Assembly: GCA_944319875.1 (NCBI GenBank)
Contig: CALUFR010000011.1
Span: 1-54,989 of the forward strand
Direction of reading: 5' to 3'
From: an uncultured Bacteroides sp.
Lineage (GTDB): Bacteria > Bacteroidota > Bacteroidia > Bacteroidales > Bacteroidaceae
Length of the DNA: 54,989 nucleotides
Positions within the stretch are counted from its first letter, which is position 1; each line of letters begins with the position of its first letter. Positions 47,843 through 54,989 of the stretch are shown in pieces. The translations under genes were made by a program, and so were the position numbers. The notes beneath the pieces are model-generated. The model searched no databases. It saw only the letters and a program-made list of their open reading frames with translations, and was not told the DNA's origin.

Positions 47843-48484
47843 TCAATGGAAATCAATAGGCAAGTCCAGTTTCTTTCTCACGAATTCTTCCACGTAATCT
47901 ACCGTGCCCTCAATGCCCAGCACAGACGAATCAATGCACATGTGGTAGGTCGCGGCAGCGCCCCAGGTCTTGCAACTATAATAATTGTAATATTCGGAGC
48001 GTTTCTTGTCAGCCCGCTCCATCATATCTTCCGCTTCAGCTTCGGATATGCCATGTATGCGGCACAGGCGCTTCTTGCGGTCTTCGGGAGTCGAAGAAAT
48101 AAATATGTTGGCACAACGGGGATGGTCACGCAGAATATAGTCGGCGCAACGACCGACAAAAAGACATGATTTCTCATCAGCCAACCGACGGATGACATCA
48201 CTCTGCACCTTGAATAACGAGTCATTGCTCAAACAATTGTTTGTCGGGATGGCTCCATCTCCGATGAAGGGAAAGCGCATGCCGAAAAGTCCGCCGACAA
48301 TTCCCTGCGAGGGACGCTCATCTGCCTTTTCAAAAAACTCGCGGCACAATCCGCTTTCCTCCGAAGCCAGCTGTATCAGTTCCTTATCATAAAACGAGAT
48401 GCCCAAACGAGCAGCCAGACGCTCACCGATTTCACGCCCGCCACTTCCCAGCTGCCGACCTATGTTTACTACAAAATGATCCAT
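47843..48484 (-). CDS. Cytidylate kinase-like family protein
   Basis: 213 codons. MDHFVVNIGRQLGSGGREIG carries the P-loop-like GRQLGSGG of the cytidylate kinase-like family; ISFYDKELIQLASEESGL and the lid-like FISSTPEDRKKRLCRIHGIS follow. Length and layout differ from true Cmk. It probably phosphorylates a small nucleotide-like substrate, not defined. TATATTTG at 48516-48523 (minus) is the -7 box. Confidence 0.85.
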   Translation of the reverse strand: MDHFVVNIGRQLGSGGREIGERLAARLGISFYDKELIQLASEESGLCREFFEKADERPSQGIVGGLFGMRFPFIGDGAIPTNNCLSNDSLFKVQSDVIRRLADEKSCLFVGRCADYILRDHPRCANIFISSTPEDRKKRLCRIHGISEAEAEDMMERADKKRSEYYNYYSCKTWGAAATYHMCIDSSVLGIEGTVDYVEEFVRKKLDLPIDFH

Positions 48485-48589
48485 AAATCTTTATCTTAAA
48501 CTTACTTGTCGAAGGCAAATATAACTATTCTTGCGTAAACGAACGAATACATTGGGAAAAATGTTTTCATCCTCACCGCATGAAAGTCA

Positions 48590-49957
48590 TCAGACCACCG
48601 ATGAAGGAGGCCCTGCCTTGCGAAACTCGCGAAACTGAGACACCAGCATAAATGCCGCAATGACACTGGCCAACAAATCGCTCACAGGCATGCTGTACCA
48701 CACACCATCTGCGCCAAAGAAACGCGGAAGGATGAGCAGACAAGGGATAAGAATGAGCAACTGGCGCGTCAAGGACAAGAAGATGGCTTTGCCTGCCATA
48801 CCGATGCTCTGGAAGAAATTGGACGTAACCATCTGGAAACCGATGATGGGAAAGAACATCACCACAATGCGCAGGCCGTATGCCGAAATCTCCACCAGTT
48901 CAGCATCCGTGGTAAAGATGCTCACGACCAGATGAGGGAAGAACATACACACGACAAAACCGACAGTAGTCACCACGGTGGCATAGATAATGGTTTTCTT
49001 CAGCACCTGAGTCACACGGTCGTAAAGTTGCGCACCAAAGTTATAGCCTGCAATGGGCTGCATGCCTTGGTTAAGCCCCATGACAATCATAACAATGATG
49101 AACGACAGGCGGTTGGCGATGCCGAATGCTCCGATGGCCAAGTCGCCTCCATACTTTTTCAAGCCCTGGTTGATGAGGATGACAATAAAGCATGCGGCTA
49201 TGTTCATCAGGAATGGAGACAGACCGATGGCCAGTGAACCGATGACAATGTTTCGCCTCAACCGGTAGATTCCTTTGCGGAAGTGGAGCAATTCATTGGG
49301 ATTGCTGAACAGACGCAACTGCCACACCAGGGAGACTGTCTGTGCCAACACTGTAGCTGTAGCAGCCCCACGGATACCCCAACCGAAAACAAAGATAAAA
49401 ATAGGCGCCAGGATGACATTGACCACTACCGTGGCAATGGTGGCATACATGGCCTCCTTGGGATGTCCCGAAGCGCGGAGCACGGCGTTCAAGCCCAAGT
49501 ACATGTGAGTGACGACATTGCCCAGCAGAATGATCTGCATAAAGTCACGGGCATAGGGAACGGTTTGTTCACTGCCTCCGAAAAAATAAAGGATGGGATC
49601 CAGAAATGGCAAGACAAAAACGGTAAAGCCCAATCCGAACAGTATGTTCAGCACCAGCACATTGCCCAATACTGTCTGCGCTGTAGCGTAATCCCGTTGC
49701 CCCAGCTTCACTGATATCAGCGTGGAAGCGCCCACACCCACCAGTGAGCCAAACGCCGCCGCCAAGTTCATCAACGGGAAGGTCAACGCCAACCCGGAAA
49801 GTGCCATCGCACCGACACCGTGGCCGATGAAAATACTGTCCACTATATTATACAAAGAAGAAGCCGTCATGGCTATGATGGCCGGCACGGCATACTGCAT
49901 CAATAGTTTCCCGATGTTCTCTGTTCCCAACGCCGTGGGGGTCTTTGATCCTGTCAT
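48590..49957 (-). CDS. MATE family efflux transporter
   Basis: 455 codons, twelve hydrophobic segments expected. The first half includes SIFIGHGVGAMALSGLALTF and LGNVVTHMYLGLNAVLRASG; the second half repeats the fold (GLNQGMQPIAGYNFGAQLYD, typical of MATE transporters). It exports drugs or metabolites using an Na+ or H+ gradient. TAACTTTG at 49993-50000 on the minus strand is the likely -7 box. Transcribed alone. Confidence 0.93.
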   Translation of the reverse strand: MTGSKTPTALGTENIGKLLMQYAVPAIIAMTASSLYNIVDSIFIGHGVGAMALSGLALTFPLMNLAAAFGSLVGVGASTLISVKLGQRDYATAQTVLGNVLVLNILFGLGFTVFVLPFLDPILYFFGGSEQTVPYARDFMQIILLGNVVTHMYLGLNAVLRASGHPKEAMYATIATVVVNVILAPIFIFVFGWGIRGAATATVLAQTVSLVWQLRLFSNPNELLHFRKGIYRLRRNIVIGSLAIGLSPFLMNIAACFIVILINQGLKKYGGDLAIGAFGIANRLSFIIVMIVMGLNQGMQPIAGYNFGAQLYDRVTQVLKKTIIYATVVTTVGFVVCMFFPHLVVSIFTTDAELVEISAYGLRIVVMFFPIIGFQMVTSNFFQSIGMAGKAIFLSLTRQLLILIPCLLILPRFFGADGVWYSMPVSDLLASVIAAFMLVSQFREFRKAGPPSSVV

Positions 49958-50128
49958 ATCAATCTTTTTTTCTATCGTTGTCTAATCGGGGGCAAAGTTA
50001 GCTATTTTCACTCAAACAGCCGTATTTCTTGCCATGAATATCGGTAATTTGCCATGAACGGCATGCAAAAGGGATGAAAGCATAAGAAAGACGGCGCTCG
50101 GAAATGCAAATTGAAAACAAGTTTTCAT

Positions 50129-50159
50129 TTTGTATTCCGCTCGGTTTGCACTATCTTTA
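50129..50159 (+). promoter_or_regulatory. Promoter of the TPR protein gene
   Basis: TTTG (50129-50132), 19 bp, TATCTTTA (50152-50159; last base differs from consensus). It fixes the start of the following gene at 50187, not 50130. Confidence 0.6.
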
Positions 50160-50186
50160 CCGCCAAAATCGAACTTCCGAGGATCT

Positions 50187-52385
50187 ATGGACGAACAAAC
50201 AATAAAGGAACAACATAACAGCATCGTAACCCTGCTGAAAGCCCGACGACTGAAAGAAGCACAAATCCAGCTGGACGCCATGCTCTCCGGCTGTGCCGAC
50301 TGGTCCCTAAACAACCGCCTGGAGCAAGTTAAAACCTCCTACAACTACATGCTGCAATACATGGAGCAGGGCATCAACGACCCGGAACGCGACAAGCTCT
50401 ACATACAACTACTGACCGAGACATGGACCATAGCCGACCAAGTACGGATAAAATTACTCGATAACGTCAGAAAAAGCTACTACCAGCAACTTCACCATAC
50501 AAGCCGCCACACTCCCTCACACATGGAAGAATGGCTCCATGCCCTGGAAGCATTTCAAGACGATGTAGCTGTCTGCCGTCTGATGCCCGGCAACCATCAA
50601 CGCATGGAGCAGTTACTCCGACAGCACGAAGATATCAACCGAAACATCTTCCAAGCCACGTGGGGCAACAGTGAATGGAGTGCCGAAGAAAACGCGCAAG
50701 CACAAGCTTTCCTGAAGTCGGAGCTGCTGCGTCCCATTGACCTCTGCCTGTTGGTAAGCGCCGTGACCTTGAGCCTGCTGGAGTGTTTCGACATCCGCAA
50801 ATGCCTGTGGCTGCTCGACGCCTACCGGCATCCGGACGTATCCGTCGCCCAACGAGCCTTAATCGGCCTGATACTCACCTTGCACACCTATCCCGAACGC
50901 ACCCTGCTCTATCCTGAACTGGCGGCACGCCTCCACCTGCTGGACGACGAGGGACGTCTGGGCAAAGACCTGAACCGTGCAAACCAACAACTACTCCAAA
51001 GTCAAGACACGGAAAAGATAGACAAAAAAATGCGCGAGGAAATTCTGCCGGAAATGATGAAGAACGTCAGCAAGCTGAAAGGCATGAGGTTCGGCACCGA
51101 TGACAGCACAGACGAGAATGACCAAAACCCCGACTGGGAACAGGCTTTCGAACACTCGGGGCTTGAAGACAAGATGCGCGAAATGAACGAATTGCAGATA
51201 GAAGGAGCTGATGTCAACATCAGCACGTTCTCCCAACTGAAGTCCGGCCCGTTCTTCAACCATCTGCACAACTGGTTCTATCCATTCGACCTTCTCCACC
51301 CGTATGTATTCAACATCCTTGGTTCCAACCCAACGGAAGGAAACGCCATCCTGACGATGATTCTGCAATCAGGCCTATTCTGCAATAGCGACAAGTATTC
51401 GCTCTGCTTCACCATGGCTCATCTGCCAAAGGATCAGCGCGACCTCATGCTCAACCAAATCACCCCACAGGAGCTGAACGAGATAATGGGCGAGGAACAG
51501 TCGGAATCACTGAAGCAATACGCCATGCGGCCGGAAGTCATCTGCAATCAGTACATCCACGACCTATATCGTTTTTTCAAACTGTGCTTCCGCCGCAAGG
51601 AGTTTCGCGACATATTCCAAGAAAGCATTGAGTCGTATGACCTGCCCATCCTCAAGGGTATCACGGACAAGCCCGAACTGCTGACTGCCACCGCCGATTT
51701 CCACTTCCGGAAGGAGCATTACCCCGAAGCCCTCTCCCTCTACCGTAGACTAACCGAAGGTGAACGGACTACCGATGCCAACCTTTTTCAAAAAACAGGC
51801 TTCTGCCTGCAAAAAGGCCGGAAATACGAAGAAGCGATAGAAGCCTATCGCAAAGCGGATATCCTGAAGCCCGACCACGTATGGACCCTACGTCATTTGG
51901 CCACCTGTTACCGGCAGACGCATAATTTTCGCCAAGCCCTGGAATATTACAAGAAAGTGGAAAACATACAGCCGGAAAACAACGATATCCTGTTCCATGC
52001 CGGGAGCTGCCACGTCGAATTAGAGGAATATGCCGAAGCGCTGCAATATTTCTTCAAGATGGATTTTCTGGACAACCACTCCCTAAAAGCCTGGAGAGGC
52101 ATAGCCTGGTGTTCATTCATGACCGAAAAATACGAACAAGCCGAAAGATACTGCATGAAACTGACGCAGGACAAACAGGTGTCAGCCTCTGACTGGCTCA
52201 ACGCAGGGCACGTAGCTTGGGCGCAGGGGCAGTTGAAGACGGCCGCCGAACGCTATGGGAAAGCTATCAGTCTGTGTGAAAACAAGACGCAGTTTCTGGA
52301 ACTGTTCGACAAAGACCGCGACACACTTGTCCGGCACGGCATCCGCAAAGAAGACATACCATTGATGCTGGACATCGCAAGCTAA
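50187..52385 (+). CDS. TPR-repeat protein
   Basis: 732 codons from ATG 50187 (MDEQTIKEQHNSIVTLLKAR). No signal peptide. The N-terminal 480 residues are helical with an acidic insert (FGTDDSTDENDQNPDWEQAF). The last 230 residues are TPR repeats: HYPEALSLYRRLTEGE, RKYEEAIEAYRKADILKP, HNFRQALEYYKKVENIQP, EEYAEALQYFFKMDFL, EKYEQAERYCMKLTQD. It probably is a scaffold in the cytoplasm; no enzymatic motif is seen. Confidence 0.85.
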   Translation: MDEQTIKEQHNSIVTLLKARRLKEAQIQLDAMLSGCADWSLNNRLEQVKTSYNYMLQYMEQGINDPERDKLYIQLLTETWTIADQVRIKLLDNVRKSYYQQLHHTSRHTPSHMEEWLHALEAFQDDVAVCRLMPGNHQRMEQLLRQHEDINRNIFQATWGNSEWSAEENAQAQAFLKSELLRPIDLCLLVSAVTLSLLECFDIRKCLWLLDAYRHPDVSVAQRALIGLILTLHTYPERTLLYPELAARLHLLDDEGRLGKDLNRANQQLLQSQDTEKIDKKMREEILPEMMKNVSKLKGMRFGTDDSTDENDQNPDWEQAFEHSGLEDKMREMNELQIEGADVNISTFSQLKSGPFFNHLHNWFYPFDLLHPYVFNILGSNPTEGNAILTMILQSGLFCNSDKYSLCFTMAHLPKDQRDLMLNQITPQELNEIMGEEQSESLKQYAMRPEVICNQYIHDLYRFFKLCFRRKEFRDIFQESIESYDLPILKGITDKPELLTATADFHFRKEHYPEALSLYRRLTEGERTTDANLFQKTGFCLQKGRKYEEAIEAYRKADILKPDHVWTLRHLATCYRQTHNFRQALEYYKKVENIQPENNDILFHAGSCHVELEEYAEALQYFFKMDFLDNHSLKAWRGIAWCSFMTEKYEQAERYCMKLTQDKQVSASDWLNAGHVAWAQGQLKTAAERYGKAISLCENKTQFLELFDKDRDTLVRHGIRKEDIPLMLDIAS

Positions 52386-52439
52386 ATCAGGCAGCCTTCA
52401 TCCAAGGCAATATACGGGGCTAAGCAGTGTGTTCCGAGA

Positions 52440-53024
52440 TCATTCTACAGATTTCAGCTCACGGTACAGCCGCTGCACAGGCAAGCCCATGATATTGAAG
52501 TAGCTACCCGAGATATACTCCACGCCCACGAAACCAATCCATTCCTGCACACCGTAAGCCCCTGCCTTGTCCATCGGGCGGTAGCGATCTACATACCAAG
52601 TGATTTCTTCTTCCGTCAGCCGTGCGAAGCGTACTTCGGTTTGCGCCGAGAAACTGCGTTGCCATCCGGTTGTGGTAAGGCAGACGCCTGTGTACACCTC
52701 GTGTGTACATCCCGACAAGTCGCGCAGCATCTGCAAGGCATCCTCGCGGTCACGGGGTTTACCCAACACACGGCCGTTCAGCCACACGATGGTATCGGCC
52801 GTTATCATCAGTTCATCGGCTTGCATCAACTCCCGATAGGCAGCCGCTTTCTCACGGGCTATGTACAGGGGGATGTCACCTCCCTGCAGCGTGTCGGGAT
52901 AGGATTCGTCTACATCAGGCAAGGTACGCACTTCATAGTCGATACCCAGCCCTGAAAGCAGTTCCTTACGACGAGGCGAATTGCTCGCCAGTATCACTTT
53001 GTATTTCTTCAAATTGTCCAACAT
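52440..53024 (-). CDS. maf: Maf family nucleotide pyrophosphatase
   Basis: 194 codons. VILASNSPRRKELLSGLGID at the N-terminus is the Maf signature, and LMITADTIVWLNGRVLGKPR plus AGAYGVQEWIGFVGVEYISG complete the active site. Such enzymes hydrolyse non-canonical or modified nucleotides (dTTP/UTP type) to monophosphates. It is the last gene of a four-gene minus-strand unit, 28 bp after the phosphatase. Confidence 0.93.
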   Translation of the reverse strand: MLDNLKKYKVILASNSPRRKELLSGLGIDYEVRTLPDVDESYPDTLQGGDIPLYIAREKAAAYRELMQADELMITADTIVWLNGRVLGKPRDREDALQMLRDLSGCTHEVYTGVCLTTTGWQRSFSAQTEVRFARLTEEEITWYVDRYRPMDKAGAYGVQEWIGFVGVEYISGSYFNIMGLPVQRLYRELKSVE

Positions 53025-53052
53025 AAATAACGAGTTTTAGTTCCACCAAACT

Positions 53053-53583
53053 TTACCAACCGAAAGCCTTCTCATCAGCCAGCCAAAGGCCCTGCATCTT
53101 GAGCACCTGTTCCACTATATCGCGCCCTACTCCATAACCGCCATCAGCATACGAGATGTAACGGGCCACAGCCTTCACCTCGGGCGCGGCATCGCGTGGA
53201 CAGCAGGGCAGCCCGCAGGCACGCATCACCTCAATATCGGGGATGTCATCGCCCACGTAGAGGATTTCTTCGTCACACAGGCCATGGCGGTCGCGAAAAT
53301 CGCGGTAATCGTGTATCTTGAACGAAGAACCCATGTAAATGTTCTCTTCCTTGAAGCCCAAAGAGAGGAAACGGCGACGCACAGCTTCAGTTCGCCCACC
53401 GGTAATGATACCCAGCAGCATGCCCATCTTGGCCGCCAAGTGAAGCGAATAGCCGTCCTTGATATTAACGGTGCGCATGGGCTCGCCTTCGGAGTTCATG
53501 GGGATGACATTTGCGCTGAGTACGCCGTCCACATCGAACAACAGGGCACGTATCTTCCTTAAATCATAATTAATGGTACTCAC
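53053..53583 (-). CDS. kdsC: KdsC-like HAD phosphatase
   Basis: 176 codons. HAD motif [14 protein letters not shown] (DxD), motif II ITGGRTE, and motif [18 protein letters not shown] short cap-less C1-type HAD, the size of 3-deoxy-D-manno-octulosonate 8-phosphate phosphatase, which makes Kdo for lipid A. The product is likely but not proven. It starts 13 bp after the DUF2520 gene. Confidence 0.88.
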   Translation of the reverse strand: MSTINYDLRKIRALLFDVDGVLSANVIPMNSEGEPMRTVNIKDGYSLHLAAKMGMLLGIITGGRTEAVRRRFLSLGFKEENIYMGSSFKIHDYRDFRDRHGLCDEEILYVGDDIPDIEVMRACGLPCCPRDAAPEVKAVARYISYADGGYGVGRDIVEQVLKMQGLWLADEKAFGW

Positions 53584-53596
53584 AATCGTTTGAAAT

Positions 53597-54385
53597 TTAA
53601 GCTAATCGATGAATGTCGTCGCTGAGCAGGCGGTAGATCCGCTGCATTTCGGGTTCATCAGCCAGCATGTCGAGGTGCTTGCCTATGACACCCATATCAT
53701 AACGCACGGCTGGACCCGTCTGTGCCAACAAGGGCGAAAGTTCATGCACTTTGCGTGCTGTCTCGTCGATGAGAGGCAGCAGGACGTCGAAGGGTAAATT
53801 ATTCCGCCGCAGCAGACGCTCGGCCAGGACGTACATGTGATTGGTAAAGTTACAAGTAAAAACAGCCGCCAGATGCAGATTGCGCCGCTGTTCGGAGGTG
53901 GCCTCCAGTACCTTGCGCGACAAAGCCGAAGCTATCTGTCTGAGGAAATTCACCTCTTTCTCCGAGCTTCCTTCCACAAAGACGGGTATTTCGGAGAAGT
54001 CCAACAAGCGGCTCTTGCTGAAAGTCTGTAGGGGATAAAATACACCATAGCGCTCCACATGCCCCTTCCAGATGTCCATCGGGACACTTCCCGCCGTATG
54101 TACCCAGACTCCCTTCTCCTTGCCTGCCACCATCTGTGGCAAGAGCTCAACCAACGCGTCATCCTTGAGCGACACCACGTAAAGCTGCGCATCGGACGTC
54201 ACATCCGCCAGGTTCGTGGTATAATCAGCCTCCACGGCCTGTGCCAACGTGCGTGCCGATTCCTCCGTGCGACTGTATATCTGCGCCACACGGAAGCCTT
54301 TGCGATAGAAGGCATGAGCAAGGTTGGTGGCCAGGTTACCCGCTCCCAAAAACACGATAGATGTGTCTTCTATGCTTCTGTTCAT
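53597..54385 (-). CDS. DUF2520/Rossmann-fold oxidoreductase-like protein
   Basis: 262 codons from ATG 54385 ([20 protein letters not shown]); an ATG at 54424 overlaps the previous stop (ATGA) and could also be used. [20 protein letters not shown] is an NAD(P)-binding motif, and a C-terminal DUF2520 helical domain follows ([20 protein letters not shown]). It resembles ProC/F420-dependent NADP oxidoreductases. Substrate unknown. Often linked to kdsC and maf in Bacteroidetes, as here. Confidence 0.85.
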   Translation of the reverse strand: MNRSIEDTSIVFLGAGNLATNLAHAFYRKGFRVAQIYSRTEESARTLAQAVEADYTTNLADVTSDAQLYVVSLKDDALVELLPQMVAGKEKGVWVHTAGSVPMDIWKGHVERYGVFYPLQTFSKSRLLDFSEIPVFVEGSSEKEVNFLRQIASALSRKVLEATSEQRRNLHLAAVFTCNFTNHMYVLAERLLRRNNLPFDVLLPLIDETARKVHELSPLLAQTGPAVRYDMGVIGKHLDMLADEPEMQRIYRLLSDDIHRLA

Positions 54386-54420
54386 ATTGTTATTCGTTTC
54401 GTTATCTAGATATCTTGGTG

Positions 54421-54981
54421 TCATTCGCCTTCGTTGGCCTCACCGCGATTTCCACCGAATTTATTCAGGTGGATTTTTTCCCATTGCAAATGCTCTTCAT
54501 TAAAGGGCTTCCGCTCCATGCCTTTATGGCCGATGGCTATGATACTGAGCACCCGGAGCTGCAAAGGGATGTCAAGCACCTCATGCACATATTCATCTGA
54601 CGTCACATCAGGCGAAGCAAAGCGCTCGCGCACCTGTACCCAGCAGCTTCCCAACCCCAGATCTTCGGCCTGTAACTGGAGGTAGATGGAGGCGATAGCG
54701 GCGTCTTCAATCCACACGTCGCTGCCCAATGGGTCGGCCATGACCACCACCGCCAACGCTGCGTCGGCAATGAACTGCGACGCCTGTTCCTTGCAGCGGG
54801 ACAGCTTCCGGAGCGTCTCCTTATCGTCCACCACCACAAACTGCCAGGCGTTGCTGCGCTTCGATGTCGGCGCCATCAGTGCCGCCTTCATCAGCGCCAC
54901 CACTTCATCCTGGGTCAATTCTTCGTCCGTAAACTTGCGCATGCTGCGACGGTTCTTTATCAATTCGCTGAAACTTTCCAT
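54421..54981 (-). CDS. Nitroreductase family protein
   Basis: 186 codons. MESFSELIKNRRSMRKFTDE has the RRSxRxF FMN-binding start; AALMAPTSKRSNAWQFVVVD and LGLGSCWVQVRERF complete the flavin fold. Reduces nitro or quinone compounds using NAD(P)H; real substrate unknown. It is the first gene of the unit leading into DUF2520, kdsC-like and maf. The upstream promoter lies outside the window. Confidence 0.9.
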   Translation of the reverse strand: MESFSELIKNRRSMRKFTDEELTQDEVVALMKAALMAPTSKRSNAWQFVVVDDKETLRKLSRCKEQASQFIADAALAVVVMADPLGSDVWIEDAAIASIYLQLQAEDLGLGSCWVQVRERFASPDVTSDEYVHEVLDIPLQLRVLSIIAIGHKGMERKPFNEEHLQWEKIHLNKFGGNRGEANEGE

Positions 54982-54989
54982 AACTGAAT

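Noticed and set aside
50130..50186. N-terminal extension of the TPR protein
   Set aside because: The extension overlaps the promoter boxes at 50129-50159, so translation must begin at 50187.

Overview
The window looks like chromosome from a gut-type member of the Bacteroidaceae (Bacteroides or Phocaeicola-like). Many genes are preceded by the Bacteroidetes promoter signature TAnnTTTG, often with a TTTG or TTG about 19-20 bp further upstream. Recognisable Shine-Dalgarno sites are rare. The gene content also fits: lipoproteins with a PCMD-type C-terminal domain, a secreted GH2 beta-galactosidase, a methylmalonyl-CoA mutase pair, and an ilvD-ilvB-ilvN-thioesterase-ilvC cluster. No call rests on a database search; all come from reading motifs and architecture.

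Layout. 1-4512 is an accessory region. It holds a Mu-type transposase running off the left edge, two small phage-like genes, a divergent control region with twin operators, a LexA/CI-like repressor, and an AT-rich trio (STAS plus histidine-kinase-type ATPase, STAS-like DUF4325 protein, one-TM protein) packed behind the repressor. It ends beside an initiator tRNA-Met and a candidate SRP RNA. 5168-6229 has small orphan genes, including a DUF3791 pair without its usual toxin partner. 6230-6741 is a repeat field. 6742-14310 carries a beta-galactosidase, tRNA-Arg(CCG), asnA, ung and a superfamily 1 helicase.

14431-20998 is the branched-chain amino acid operon (minus strand). Upstream of ilvD the sequence shows a complete transcription attenuator: promoter, a 24-residue leader peptide with ten Ile/Leu/Val residues, a 10-bp antiterminator and a strong terminator. 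21174-29939 contains an FKBP isomerase, a cysteine desulfidase family protein, surface lipoproteins, an outer-membrane barrel protein, chorismate synthase and an M20 peptidase.

29939-35855 is the most unusual coding block. It has a two-TM, RCK-like channel protein ending in a ryanodine-receptor (RyR) domain, a stand-alone RyR-domain protein, and, convergent with them, a 1152-residue DUF4062-STAND ATPase. This is a candidate signalling or anti-phage system. 35856-37919 is a genomic junkyard: gene remnants, two palindrome arrays, REP-like hairpins and a 628-bp imperfect inverted-repeat element. 37920-54981 returns to a VapE-like protein and housekeeping genes (topB, mutA-mutB, AspT-like transporter, cytidylate-kinase-like protein, MATE pump, TPR protein, maf, kdsC-like phosphatase, DUF2520 protein, nitroreductase).

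A theme outside the genes is a set of intergenic arrays of 21-23 bp units, each unit carrying a palindrome. One composite array (21-bp units followed by 23-bp units) occurs twice, 30 kb apart.
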